From: Yeosuana aquiaggeris
Lineage (GTDB): Bacteria > Bacteroidota > Bacteroidia > Flavobacteriales > Flavobacteriaceae
Assembly (NCBI RefSeq): GCF_044003965.1
Contig: NZ_JBAWKC010000007.1
Location: 1-64,000, forward strand
Reading direction: 5' to 3'
DNA length: 64,000 nt
Shown: positions 17,221 through 25,282 of the stretch, piece by piece
Layout of the letters: the number at the start of each line of letters is the position of its first letter
Position numbering within the stretch: position 1 is the stretch's first letter
Program-made: the position numbers and the translations under genes
Notes under the pieces: generated by a model
The model's input: only the letters and a program-made list of their open reading frames with translations
Database searches by the model: none
What the model was told of the DNA's origin: nothing

Positions 17221-19572
17221 TTAATTTTCTATTTTTACCATAGACATTTTACTGTTGTATACCTTAGTACCTTTAGTTTCTAATGCCCTTGTAGCACCTG
17301 ATATATCATCATATTTTTCATAATAGATGAAATATTTACCAGAGCTCACATCATAGAAGAAGTTGATATCCTTTTGTCCAGCTGAGACTGCTTTTGTTAA
17401 GAATTCATCACGCTTAGCAATATCTGTATGTACTGCAAGAACCAGATAATAACCACTTTCTACATTACTTACACCTTTTATAATTTGTACGTTACTTTGC
17501 TCCTCACCAAAATCAAAATCTTCTTGCTTAAGCGGCACTGTACTTAGAGGCGTATTTTGTTTGATTATATTTAATGTAGCCTGATCTTTTAAGTATCTAT
17601 CTTGCTCATTGTCGTAAGTGGCTCGTTTTATTCTACGTTTTCTCTCTATTTCAGTTTTTACCTGAATATCCTCAAGTGTCGTTAGTAATTCTTCTTTAGA
17701 ACTTACTACCTGTGATTGCTCTGTTTTTAAATCTTGAATAGTCTTTTTATAAAACACATTGATTGAATCATTCATGTTTGGAATGCTTTGAAGTCTTTCA
17801 CTATATAAATTCTCCAATTGAACAATTTTTTCATTCTGATCTGAAATTACATTTTCCAACTCTGTTTTTAAAGATTCTATAGCTGCATTTTCTTCCGAAA
17901 CACTTTTAAAAGGTTTTGGTTCTACATAAATACCTTGTTCACTTAAATCATTTTCCTGTTTTAAATCTTTAAGATCCTTTTCTTTACTAGCAACAGTCTC
18001 TTTCAATTTGGACAATAATTGTTGGATTCTTTCATATTCTTTAGTCGATGCCTTAATATCTTCAATAGCCGAATCAGTTGTATCAACTACCTTTTCATTG
18101 GCAAGCGCTTCTGCCTCTGCCAATTTAATTCTGGCTTCTTCATCTGCTTTTGCTTGTGCCTCTGCTGCTGCTAACTTCATTCTGGCTTCTTCATCCGCTT
18201 TTGCTTGTGCCTCTGCTGCTGCTAACTTCATTCTGGCTTCTTCATCTGCCTTCGCTTGAGCTTCTGCTTCTGCTAGCTTCATTCTGGCTTCTTCTTCATC
18301 TGCCTTCGCTTGAGCTTCTGCTGCCGCCAGCTTGATTCTGGCTTCTTCATCTGCTTTGGCCTGTGCTTCTTCTGCCAGTCTAATTTTTTCTATTTCGTCT
18401 GCTTTTGCTTTTTCTTCAGCTGCCAATGCCGCTATAGCATCTTCATCTACTTTTTCTTGAACCTCTTTTTCTGGCTTGATCTTGGCCTCTTCTTCTGCTT
18501 TAGCCTTCTCAGCAGCAGCTAGTTCAGCTTTCGCCTTTCTGTTGGCTCTGAATTCTTCATCTGACTTAGTTGAGTCTTTTTTATTAGCTACCGGACGTTT
18601 AGATTTAGTAGTAGGTGTAATTAAAGCACCCTCTTCATCATCACCACTATATAAATATCTATTATTATTCTTAAATTTATAGGCTAAAGTAATTTCATGG
18701 GAATTACCAAATGACGCTAAATCACCAATGGCTTTCTCATAATTATATTCCAGACAAATTTGATTGGTTAAGTTAAACCCAATACCACCAGAGGCACCAT
18801 AAAGGGTATTATATCCTGCCTGTGCCCACACCCCTTTTGGAAGTGTTAACATCATAATTCCTGAAATAACGGTTTTTTCCTTTTTAAATTCTGACCTAAT
18901 CAAACCTGAAAATTTACTTTCATCAAAAAAACCACGACCATTTAAATAACCGGTATACATGATATGAGCTTGAATACTTTGTTCTGGATTATCTTCAATC
19001 ATCTGATTTGTCTTTATATTGTAAGACACTAGATTGTTTAATGAAAGTCCGAAATCAAAAAAAGCAGTTCCATAATTAATACCAGGATTGATGGCTAAAA
19101 CAGAGTTTGATGGTATATCATTTAGTGATGGATCATCAGAAAAATTAGTAATAACACTGCCTTCATTTAAACCACTTTTGTAGAATGCTAAATTCATACC
19201 AAACGTTAAATTTTGTTCTCTATCTAGAACAGCATTGTAGGCAAAGTTCAATACACCACCAAAGGTTGTTAACACCCCATAATTCTGTTGGAATAATCCA
19301 ACACCAGCGCCTACATTTTCTCTAAATCTGCCTGAATAACTAAATAAATAAGTTTGCGGCGCATTTTCAAATTCAACCCATTCCCGCTTGTTAGTAAAAC
19401 TCATGTATTTATTTTGTTCTCTTACAAAACTAAAAGTGGGATTGATAATATATTTATTAAACTTTAATGAATTTCTTACAGGTATAGCAAAAGCCACGAC
19501 ACCATCCTCCTGAGCATAGAACTGCTGCATAAAAGTGAAAAATAATACTATATATAGAAGATATCGTTTCAT
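17221..19572 (-). CDS. sprD: SprD-like protein: PorP/SprF-like N-terminus, coiled coil, SPOR-like C-terminus
   Basis: 783 residues. Signal peptide ends at FYAQ (about residue 20). Residues about 25-310 look like a PorP/SprF barrel (…VRNSLKFNKYIINPTFSF…, …GGIGFNLTNQICLEYNYEKA). A charged linker and a long Ala/Lys/Glu coiled coil (about 330-495) include five 17/18-residue repeats of the EAQAKADEEARMKLAAA type. More coiled coil follows, and the last 80 or so residues (ESGYYLVLAVHTDIAKRDEFLTKA…) resemble a SPOR/FNIII-like end. It begins 1 bp after the sprC-like stop, so the two are co-transcribed. F. johnsoniae SprD is needed for colony spreading but not for SprB movement; the molecular role is unknown. 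Confidence 0.8.
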   Translation of the reverse strand: MKRYLLYIVLFFTFMQQFYAQEDGVVAFAIPVRNSLKFNKYIINPTFSFVREQNKYMSFTNKREWVEFENAPQTYLFSYSGRFRENVGAGVGLFQQNYGVLTTFGGVLNFAYNAVLDREQNLTFGMNLAFYKSGLNEGSVITNFSDDPSLNDIPSNSVLAINPGINYGTAFFDFGLSLNNLVSYNIKTNQMIEDNPEQSIQAHIMYTGYLNGRGFFDESKFSGLIRSEFKKEKTVISGIMMLTLPKGVWAQAGYNTLYGASGGIGFNLTNQICLEYNYEKAIGDLASFGNSHEITLAYKFKNNNRYLYSGDDEEGALITPTTKSKRPVANKKDSTKSDEEFRANRKAKAELAAAEKAKAEEEAKIKPEKEVQEKVDEDAIAALAAEEKAKADEIEKIRLAEEAQAKADEEARIKLAAAEAQAKADEEEARMKLAEAEAQAKADEEARMKLAAAEAQAKADEEARMKLAAAEAQAKADEEARIKLAEAEALANEKVVDTTDSAIEDIKASTKEYERIQQLLSKLKETVASKEKDLKDLKQENDLSEQGIYVEPKPFKSVSEENAAIESLKTELENVISDQNEKIVQLENLYSERLQSIPNMNDSINVFYKKTIQDLKTEQSQVVSSKEELLTTLEDIQVKTEIERKRRIKRATYDNEQDRYLKDQATLNIIKQNTPLSTVPLKQEDFDFGEEQSNVQIIKGVSNVESGYYLVLAVHTDIAKRDEFLTKAVSAGQKDINFFYDVSSGKYFIYYEKYDDISGATRALETKGTKVYNSKMSMVKIEN
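18112..18369. repeat. Five 51/54-bp tandem repeats encoding the SprD-like coiled coil
   Basis: Five in-frame units encode EAQAKADEEARxKLAxA (17 residues, one with an extra Glu), with degenerate units continuing to about 18420. The repeats remain coding without interruption. A period of 17-18 residues suits a continuous alpha-helical rod. Confidence 0.88.
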
Positions 19573-19573
19573 G

Positions 19574-21004
19574 TTATTTTATGAGGGTAATAGAGCCTTT
19601 TCTTACTTTGCTGTTTTGTGGTATGATTATATAATAATAGACTGGGTTGATGTCTTTAAAAATGATTTCATTTTCTGGCCAGTTATTCTGATAATTATTT
19701 GTTTTTAGTACTAATTCACCTTGAGAACTCAATATGGTTACTTCTGTATTTGTTCCGTTAACATACTCTTGAGGAATAACCCAGGTATCATTCTTACCAT
19801 CTCCATTTGGACTTATCAAATTAGGGATGTTAGCCACATCTGGATAGGGTTCTGTTACGGTAAATAAAAATTCTGTAGATGATATACATCCTGAAGTTTG
19901 TGTGATGACTACTTTGTAATTTCCTACTTCCGTGACCCCGTAACTGTTGCCATTTGCACTTGGTATTAATAATTCATCCAAAAACCATTGAAATTCTGGA
20001 TTCACAGCATCCGTTGTAACGGTAGCTGCAAGCGTTTCACCATATGCTAACATATTAAATTCCGAAACGTCAATAGTACTGGCAAATCCGCCATTATTGA
20101 GGTCTATAGATCCATTGGTTACGCAATTCCCTAAATCAATAGTGACCGTATAGGTACCTGCTTCATTTGTAGTATAGGTTGCATTGGTAGCTCCAGCTAT
20201 CACTACTCCGTTTAAATACCATTGATAGCTATCTCCTTGTATTGTACTTAGTGTGGTATCACCATCACTTGCACAATACGGATTACCTAAACTAGAAAGA
20301 ATAGAAGCTTCAGCTCCAGCACCAGCCTCACTTACGGTGACGCGGTTTGAATATGAATTAGAGGTACAGGTGCCGTAATTTGTTTCAACAAAATAGGTTC
20401 CTGGCTGTGTTACTGACAAACTGGGTCCTGTAGCCACAAAAACAGAAGTTGTTGGACTTGTTTCCCTATACCAATTAAAAGTTAGTGATGGGTATTGCAA
20501 AGGAGAATTGTTCGATCCCGTTCCCGGATTATCAATGGACAATAAATAACTTCCACCTGAACAAAATGTGCCAGTAGAAATTAAGTTATTAATAGTAAAG
20601 GGTTCATCTTGTATTTTATAATATGCCGGAAATGATATAGAACCGATGCTAGTTGCCGCTGGATTTGTACTTTTAATTCTTACCTTAAATGATTCACCAG
20701 CCGTTGTGTTTGGTATGGCAAAACCTAAAGTTGCTGGAGAAGAAGTGACTGCTCCCTGGGCTGAAGTATAAACCGTTGTTGCATTTGAAAAACTTCCAGT
20801 TGCATCTGATAGTTCTATTATAAATTGATTTGTTGCACCTAAGTTAGTTGTAGAAAAAGGAAATGTTGCATAGTAGATATTAAATGATTCACTTGCACAT
20901 GCCTGACTAAAACCTAAACTAGGTGTGCCTATTTGAGCATTTATAGTTTTCGTATAAGAAAAAACTAATAAAAGAACCATTTTAAAAATAGCAATATTTC
21001 TCAT
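19574..21004 (-). CDS. sprC: SprC-like secreted protein with gliding-type C-terminal domain
   Basis: 476 residues: signal peptide ending at TINA (about 23), a region of Ig/PKD-like beta-sandwich repeats (YQWYLNGVVIAGATNATYTT and FQWFLDELLIPSANGNSY, with Cys pairs), and a C-terminal sorting domain beginning about residue 395 (NLISPNGDGKNDTWVIP … KGSITLIK). The NGDGKND motif marks gliding-associated T9SS C-terminal domains. It lies directly before the SprD-like gene (1-bp gap), matching the sprC-sprD-sprB-sprF order of F. johnsoniae. A 188-bp gap separates it from the gene upstream. The assignment rests on architecture and synteny; small secreted proteins of this type are common, so sequence alone is less decisive. 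Confidence 0.78.
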   Translation of the reverse strand: MRNIAIFKMVLLLVFSYTKTINAQIGTPSLGFSQACASESFNIYYATFPFSTTNLGATNQFIIELSDATGSFSNATTVYTSAQGAVTSSPATLGFAIPNTTAGESFKVRIKSTNPAATSIGSISFPAYYKIQDEPFTINNLISTGTFCSGGSYLLSIDNPGTGSNNSPLQYPSLTFNWYRETSPTTSVFVATGPSLSVTQPGTYFVETNYGTCTSNSYSNRVTVSEAGAGAEASILSSLGNPYCASDGDTTLSTIQGDSYQWYLNGVVIAGATNATYTTNEAGTYTVTIDLGNCVTNGSIDLNNGGFASTIDVSEFNMLAYGETLAATVTTDAVNPEFQWFLDELLIPSANGNSYGVTEVGNYKVVITQTSGCISSTEFLFTVTEPYPDVANIPNLISPNGDGKNDTWVIPQEYVNGTNTEVTILSSQGELVLKTNNYQNNWPENEIIFKDINPVYYYIIIPQNSKVRKGSITLIK

Positions 21005-21192
21005 TAGATATTATATTCTTTAGTAAATAAACCTCTGAAAACATTCAATGTTATCATGCAATATTTCAGGGTTAATAAATTATATATTCAATAGTTACTG
21101 TTTAATCAAAAGAAGCATTGAAATTTATAAGCCATTAAAAATAAAACTACAAATCCCACCTCTTTTATTAAGCTAATTATTATCAATTTTCT

Positions 21193-22521
21193 TTAATCAA
21201 TTCTTAAATCTGGATCAAGATCATTTGTCGCAATAATCTTGTTAATTCGTAATCTAAAGTCAGGTCTTCTCTCGTTATTTAAATCAATAAATGTTTCAGA
21301 ATTAAAACTTTTAGCGTACACATTAAAAAAGGCACTGTTACCATACCAGTTTTCTAGATCCTCATTATTAGCATTATTTTCAACAAAAATATTTCCATTA
21401 CAATTGTTGAAATACATATTTTCAAATTTAATTTTTTCTAAATTTTCTTGATTAACGCTGATCTTATTTTGCAGTAATACCGCTGGATTAAAGCCAGAAA
21501 TAACACTTTTATTCATATCAAGTAAGGCATTTTCTCCTACGTATACAGCTTCTTTAACCAGACCCTTTTCAATATCTGCTTTTAAATTTTCACTATTATT
21601 TAAAAATGTTAAATTGTTTGCTTTTACAGAAGTTCCCTTTTTACTAAAGTCAACTTCCTCCCTTCTATCATAAGACATAATTTGCATACATCTCGCTCCA
21701 TTGCTGCTGGAAACATAAGGAGAGCGCACAGCTAAGGAATTGTCCAATTTACATTGCGCTCCATAGTTAAATTTATAATCATTACTATTTGATCTAAAGG
21801 AAACCAGTTTATACAAATTAATTTCACCTCCCCAAATTTCGAATGAATTCCCAGCTGAATAACTAATCATTATATTTTCAATTGTTGTTTTATTACCAAC
21901 ACCAGCCAATAATAAGCCATTAAAATAGTCATCATTCTTTATTCGTTTACCTGCATATTCTATACGAACATATCTTATAACACCAGAATTGCTCTCACTA
22001 TTTATGCCTCCATAATTTGTATTCGTATAGGCCGTAGATGAAAGATCTGCATAAAATGTGGCTACAGAGCCATTTCCAAATTTATTTGATGGTGCGTCAC
22101 CTAAAATGATTACACCTCCCCAGTCACCAGCTCTTTTAACACTTCTATTTGAAGTAAAAACAATAGGGTCCGTTTCTAAGCCATCAGCTATTAAAGTAGC
22201 TCCTTTAGAAATAGTCAGAGATGCCTTTGAAGCATAATCCCCTAATATGACTGTTCCGGGCTCAATTGTAAGGGTAGCATTATTGGTAACAAAAACATTT
22301 CCTACTAATAGGTAAATATCTCTTTTAGACAGTTTAGTATCTTTGGTTATATTCCCTGTTAATATTTGAGTAGGACTATCATAATCCTGTTGATTAGGTT
22401 TAAAATCGGTCCAATTATGTAACCAATTATTTTGGCCCTTTATTCCTTTTTCTTGTTGCCCAAAGGTGCTCCCAAAAATAAGAAGGAATACCAATAATGA
22501 CATTTGAGTCAAGCGTTTCAT
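21193..22521 (-). CDS. Secreted beta-helix-like protein, first gene of the gliding adhesin operon
   Basis: 442 residues with a signal peptide ending at TFGQ (about 22). The rest has the look of a right-handed beta-helix family common in Bacteroidetes: GNVFVTNNATLTIEPGTVI, TLIADGLETDPIVFTSNRS, GDWGGVIILGDAPSNKFGNG and IRYVRIEYAGKR. No catalytic residues or C-terminal sorting domain are evident. It is preceded by a good promoter (22578-22608) and followed on the same strand by sprC/sprD/sprB-like genes, so it probably heads that operon. The F. johnsoniae operon also has genes before sprC that were not needed for gliding; I cannot say this is the same gene. Function unknown; a surface or exopolymer-binding role is only a guess. 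Confidence 0.72.
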   Translation of the reverse strand: MKRLTQMSLLVFLLIFGSTFGQQEKGIKGQNNWLHNWTDFKPNQQDYDSPTQILTGNITKDTKLSKRDIYLLVGNVFVTNNATLTIEPGTVILGDYASKASLTISKGATLIADGLETDPIVFTSNRSVKRAGDWGGVIILGDAPSNKFGNGSVATFYADLSSTAYTNTNYGGINSESNSGVIRYVRIEYAGKRIKNDDYFNGLLLAGVGNKTTIENIMISYSAGNSFEIWGGEINLYKLVSFRSNSNDYKFNYGAQCKLDNSLAVRSPYVSSSNGARCMQIMSYDRREEVDFSKKGTSVKANNLTFLNNSENLKADIEKGLVKEAVYVGENALLDMNKSVISGFNPAVLLQNKISVNQENLEKIKFENMYFNNCNGNIFVENNANNEDLENWYGNSAFFNVYAKSFNSETFIDLNNERRPDFRLRINKIIATNDLDPDLRID

Positions 22522-22577
22522 AGTTAAATATTTTATAGTTAAAAAAACTAAATCAGATTTTTCATCTAATTATTTAT

Positions 22578-22608
22578 CAAAAATATAAAAAATCCTATGA
22601 AATACCAA
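22578..22608 (-). promoter_or_regulatory. Predicted Bacteroidetes sigma-A promoter of the gliding operon
   Basis: On the minus strand TTG (22606-22608) is followed after 20 nt by TATTTTTG (22578-22585), an exact match to the Bacteroidetes -33/-7 pattern TTG-N19/20-TAnnTTTG. The predicted transcript would start near 22571, about 50 nt before the ATG at 22521. Confidence 0.6.
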
Positions 22609-22665
22609 TTTTTTCGATGAAATACATAAAATATGTTATTAGTATATTATTTTTATCGACGAAAT
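22609..22665 (-). promoter_or_regulatory. Two direct repeats ATTTCRTCGAWAAAA upstream of the operon promoter
   Basis: Minus-strand copies read ATTTCATCGAAAAAA (22609-22623) and ATTTCGTCGATAAAA (22651-22665), exactly 42 bp apart, about four helical turns. The nearer copy abuts the -33 element. Placement and spacing suit activator binding sites, but no regulator is known to me for this motif. Confidence 0.4.
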
Positions 22666-22804
22666 GCACTTTTACCTGTTTAAAAAAAGAATAGATTTAT
22701 AATAATTCATATTAAAATTCTTGATTTTTAATTTTTAAAATTGATAAAAATCTACGTCTTAAAGTTATATTCTGAAAATTATTTGAATACAATAAAATAG
22801 ATCC

Positions 22805-22838
22805 AAAAAAAAAGTCTCAGTATGCATACTAAGACTTT
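22805..22838 (-). terminator. Intrinsic terminator of the small secreted-protein gene
   Basis: A near-perfect inverted repeat at 22811-22838 (AAAGTCTcAGTATG and its complement, one mismatch) is followed on the minus strand by nine T (22805-22813). It lies about 30 bp after the stop of the gene at 22866 and separates that gene from the gliding operon. Confidence 0.8.
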
Positions 22839-22865
22839 CTAATATTTCAATTAAGAAATTAATTT

Positions 22866-23312
22866 TTAATGAAATTCGCTATATTCATGTAATGACTTCA
22901 TAATTTCTTCATAAAACAAAATAGCCGAAATTAAATTGTTTGTATCTGAATATGGTAGAATCGATTTTTGAAATTCGTGATTGGCTTCCAGAAAGTCTTT
23001 TGTTGATTCAAATTTTTTATCTAATATTTTTCTGTTATCCTTATCATTAGGAATACCCAAAGTTGACATGGTAATCCCTGGTTTAGTTGCAAATGAAATA
23101 TACGGAAGGGTTTCAATCAGACTTTCAATACGCTCTACATAAAGGGTTAACAACTCACCTTTTTGCATGCGCTCTAATTCTTCTTTATTGTGATATTTTT
23201 TAATAGCTACTTTTTCGTTAATAATACTTTTTGGTTCATCTCCTTTTTGGGCAAAACCAATGCCAGTAACTAAGAAAAAACTGAAACTGAATAGTATAAT
23301 CTTTATTTTCAT
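22866..23312 (-). CDS. Small secreted protein of unknown function
   Basis: 148 residues from ATG at 23310-23312. A start at 23351 is open but lies upstream of the predicted transcription start, and MKIKIILFSFSFFLVTGIGFAQ is a proper signal peptide, so the shorter form is chosen. The mature part is charged and probably helical (KKYHNKEELERMQKGELLTLYVERIESLIETLP…), with no Cys and no family I recognise. It has its own promoter (23339-23368) and its own strong terminator (22805-22838), so it is a single-gene unit despite lying between the SH3/coiled-coil gene and the gliding operon. Confidence 0.7.
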   Translation of the reverse strand: MKIKIILFSFSFFLVTGIGFAQKGDEPKSIINEKVAIKKYHNKEELERMQKGELLTLYVERIESLIETLPYISFATKPGITMSTLGIPNDKDNRKILDKKFESTKDFLEANHEFQKSILPYSDTNNLISAILFYEEIMKSLHEYSEFH

Positions 23313-23338
23313 GTCTAAGATTTGAGTGTTCAACAAGG

Positions 23339-23368
23339 CAAATATATGCAATTAATCGTATAAAACAA
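23339..23368 (-). promoter_or_regulatory. Predicted promoter of the small secreted-protein gene
   Basis: TTG (23366-23368), 19 nt, then TATATTTG (23339-23346) on the minus strand: a full match to the Bacteroidetes consensus. The expected transcription start near 23333 leaves a leader of about 20 nt before the ATG at 23312 and rules out the upstream Met at 23351. Confidence 0.65.
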
Positions 23369-23516
23369 GCGTTTTATCGGATTTTTTAACAAAAAAGCGG
23401 ATTTTAACAAGAAATTTAATTGAACTCTTTGATAAACAGACATTTCTCTTTAACAAATTTTAATGTGTTTACACAAAAGACATTGACCTATTAAAAAGTT
23501 TTAAATACCCTTTTTT

Positions 23517-25214
23517 TTAATCTAAACACCCTAATTTATCCATAAAAAACTCTTTGTACTTCACATTTTTAATTTCTATAAAGTCTTTAGTTCCTTGCAG
23601 CTTAATAGATTTTATAGGAGATGCTTTAAGTTTTGATATCGATGAATTTGTTAGAATACCTTTCAAACTAAAATTGGCACAATCTACATTCCATGAATGG
23701 TAAATAGTAACCACCGTATTATTCTCTAACTTAATTTTCGCATAAGACCTGTTATGGGTAAAATAACTGGCACATCCTAATTTGCTATCAAAATTTATAA
23801 AAACATGTTTCTTATTTCCAATTCTGTATAATTCAATTTTCATATGATCACTCACCTTATAATTTTCAGTCTTAATAATCTTTTCATTATAAAATGTATC
23901 AATTTCATTCATCTGATAGTTACAGGTAAATCTTAATTCATTTCTTTCAATATCTCTACTTTCTTGATCCATTGTATCATCTGTTTCGACTTTATCCACA
24001 TTAACCTCATGTTTTAACTCCATGCCTAAAAGCTCTACATCTTCATTTTTTTTCTGAGTTTCATCAATATTTAATTCTTCTTGGGTCAGTTCAACATCTT
24101 GTTTTTCAATTTCAATAGCACTGTATTCCTCATATTTTTTTACAGCCTCTTCAAGTTCTTCATTTATAACTAAATATTCAGAGGTCACGTAACCCACCCA
24201 TTTTTTATATTCAATTTTAAATTTATTGTTTCCAAGATAGCTTTTTACTAAACACTTTTGTCCCTTATTAAATTGAGCCTTTTCCAGAGAATTTCTACTG
24301 GACGTTTCATATAAGTCTCCATATTGGTTAAACTTAGTTTGAATATTTAACTCTGTATTTTTTTTACTAAAATCAGGTCGATGAATTTTATTGCTTTGTT
24401 TATTGATTTTATCTACTGGTTGTCTTTTTTCTGTTTGGACAGCTATTGCTTTTGCTTCAAGGTCTAATCTTTTTCTTTCTTCTTCATCTGCTCTAGCTTT
24501 GGCTTCAGTGGCTACTCTTATTCTGTCCTCTTCATCTGCTTTAGCTTTGGCTTGAACTGCTAATCTAATCCTTTCTTCATTATCTGCCTTAGCTTTTGCT
24601 TCAGTGGCTAATCTTGTTCTCTCTTCCTCATCTGCTTTAGCTTTGGCTTCAATTGCTAATCTTATTCTTTCTTGTTCATCTGCTTTAACTTTTGCTTCAT
24701 TTGCTACTCTTATTCTTTCTTCCTCATCTGCTTTAGCTTTTGCTTCATTTGCTACCCTTATTCTTTCTTCCTCATCTGCTTTAGCTTTGGCTTCAACTGC
24801 CTCTCTTCTGCTTATTTCTTCATCTGCTTTAGCTCGGCTTTCAATACTTATTTTAGTTTCTTCAACAATGCCGTTATTAACATAATCTTCATTATAATCC
24901 TTATTTTCTTTATAATTTTTAATAACATCTTCTAGTTCGTCATTTATTACTAAATATTCAGAGGTCACATAACCCACCCATCTTTTATATTCAATTTTAA
25001 ATTTATTGTTTCCTAAATAGCTTTTTACCAAACACTTTTGACCCTTATTAAATTGAGCCGTCATAGGCGAATTTCTACTTGACGTTTCAAATAAGCCTCC
25101 ATATTGTCTAAACTTAGTTTGAATATTTAATTCCGTATTTTGCTGAATATAGTCAGATTGAGATCTAACTTGATAAAAAGAGAGAATTAAAAGCAGTGTT
25201 AAATATTTATACAT
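23517..25214 (-). CDS. Secreted protein with two SH3-like domains flanking a coiled-coil repeat
   Basis: 565 residues; signal peptide ends about residue 18 (YQVRS). Two almost identical SH3-like domains (residues 26-91 and again 260 residues later) share FNKGQKCLVKSYLGNNKFKI and WVGYVTSEYLVIN. Between them are eight 16-residue units of the EAKAKADEEERIRVAN type, predicted to form a coiled coil. A long acidic stretch follows, then a C-terminal domain with Cys residues (…FDSKLGCASYFTHNRS, WNVDCANFSLKG) that I do not recognise. The KADEEE repeats closely resemble those in the nearby SprD-like protein. The gene starts 68 bp after mnmE on the same strand. SH3-like folds often bind peptidoglycan or peptides, so periplasmic tethering is a possibility, not a conclusion. 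Confidence 0.72.
   Translation of the reverse strand: MYKYLTLLLILSFYQVRSQSDYIQQNTELNIQTKFRQYGGLFETSSRNSPMTAQFNKGQKCLVKSYLGNNKFKIEYKRWVGYVTSEYLVINDELEDVIKNYKENKDYNEDYVNNGIVEETKISIESRAKADEEISRREAVEAKAKADEEERIRVANEAKAKADEEERIRVANEAKVKADEQERIRLAIEAKAKADEEERTRLATEAKAKADNEERIRLAVQAKAKADEEDRIRVATEAKARADEEERKRLDLEAKAIAVQTEKRQPVDKINKQSNKIHRPDFSKKNTELNIQTKFNQYGDLYETSSRNSLEKAQFNKGQKCLVKSYLGNNKFKIEYKKWVGYVTSEYLVINEELEEAVKKYEEYSAIEIEKQDVELTQEELNIDETQKKNEDVELLGMELKHEVNVDKVETDDTMDQESRDIERNELRFTCNYQMNEIDTFYNEKIIKTENYKVSDHMKIELYRIGNKKHVFINFDSKLGCASYFTHNRSYAKIKLENNTVVTIYHSWNVDCANFSLKGILTNSSISKLKASPIKSIKLQGTKDFIEIKNVKYKEFFMDKLGCLD
24162..24359. repeat. SH3-like domain coding repeat, copy 1
   Basis: About 200 bp repeated at +780 bp (24942-25139) within the same gene. 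The two copies encode 66 residues that differ at only a few positions, which implies a recent intragenic duplication. Confidence 0.85.
24459..24842. repeat. Eight 48-bp tandem repeats encoding a coiled coil
   Basis: Exactly 8 x 48 bp, each unit encoding a variant of EAKAKADEEERIRVAN. The units differ by scattered substitutions and none breaks the frame. Confidence 0.88.
24942..25139. repeat. SH3-like domain coding repeat, copy 2
   Basis: Partner of 24162-24359; it encodes the N-terminal of the two SH3-like domains. Confidence 0.85.
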
Positions 25215-25282
25215 TATTATATCGATGTAAAAAGAAAACTCATTTTTTAAATTAATATTTGATTTTTATATACAAGGGCAAA

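Larger units (their letters stand above)
22522..22865. other. 344-bp non-coding gap before the gliding operon
   Basis: No open reading frame of note. It holds, from left to right, a 5' leader, the operon promoter (22578-22608), two direct repeats (22609-22623 and 22651-22665), about 140 bp of A+T-rich DNA without recognisable features, and the terminator of the next gene (22805-22838). Confidence 0.7.

Noticed and set aside
18008..18682. Plus-strand frames opposite the SprD-like coiled coil (and likewise 24604-24935)
   Set aside because: Low-complexity translations rich in Ser/Ala/Leu/Phe produced by reading the coiled-coil repeats backwards.
18112..24842. Short regular repeats that could look like CRISPR arrays
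   Set aside because: They are in-frame, contiguous 48- and 51-bp coding repeats without spacers, and no cas genes are present in the window.
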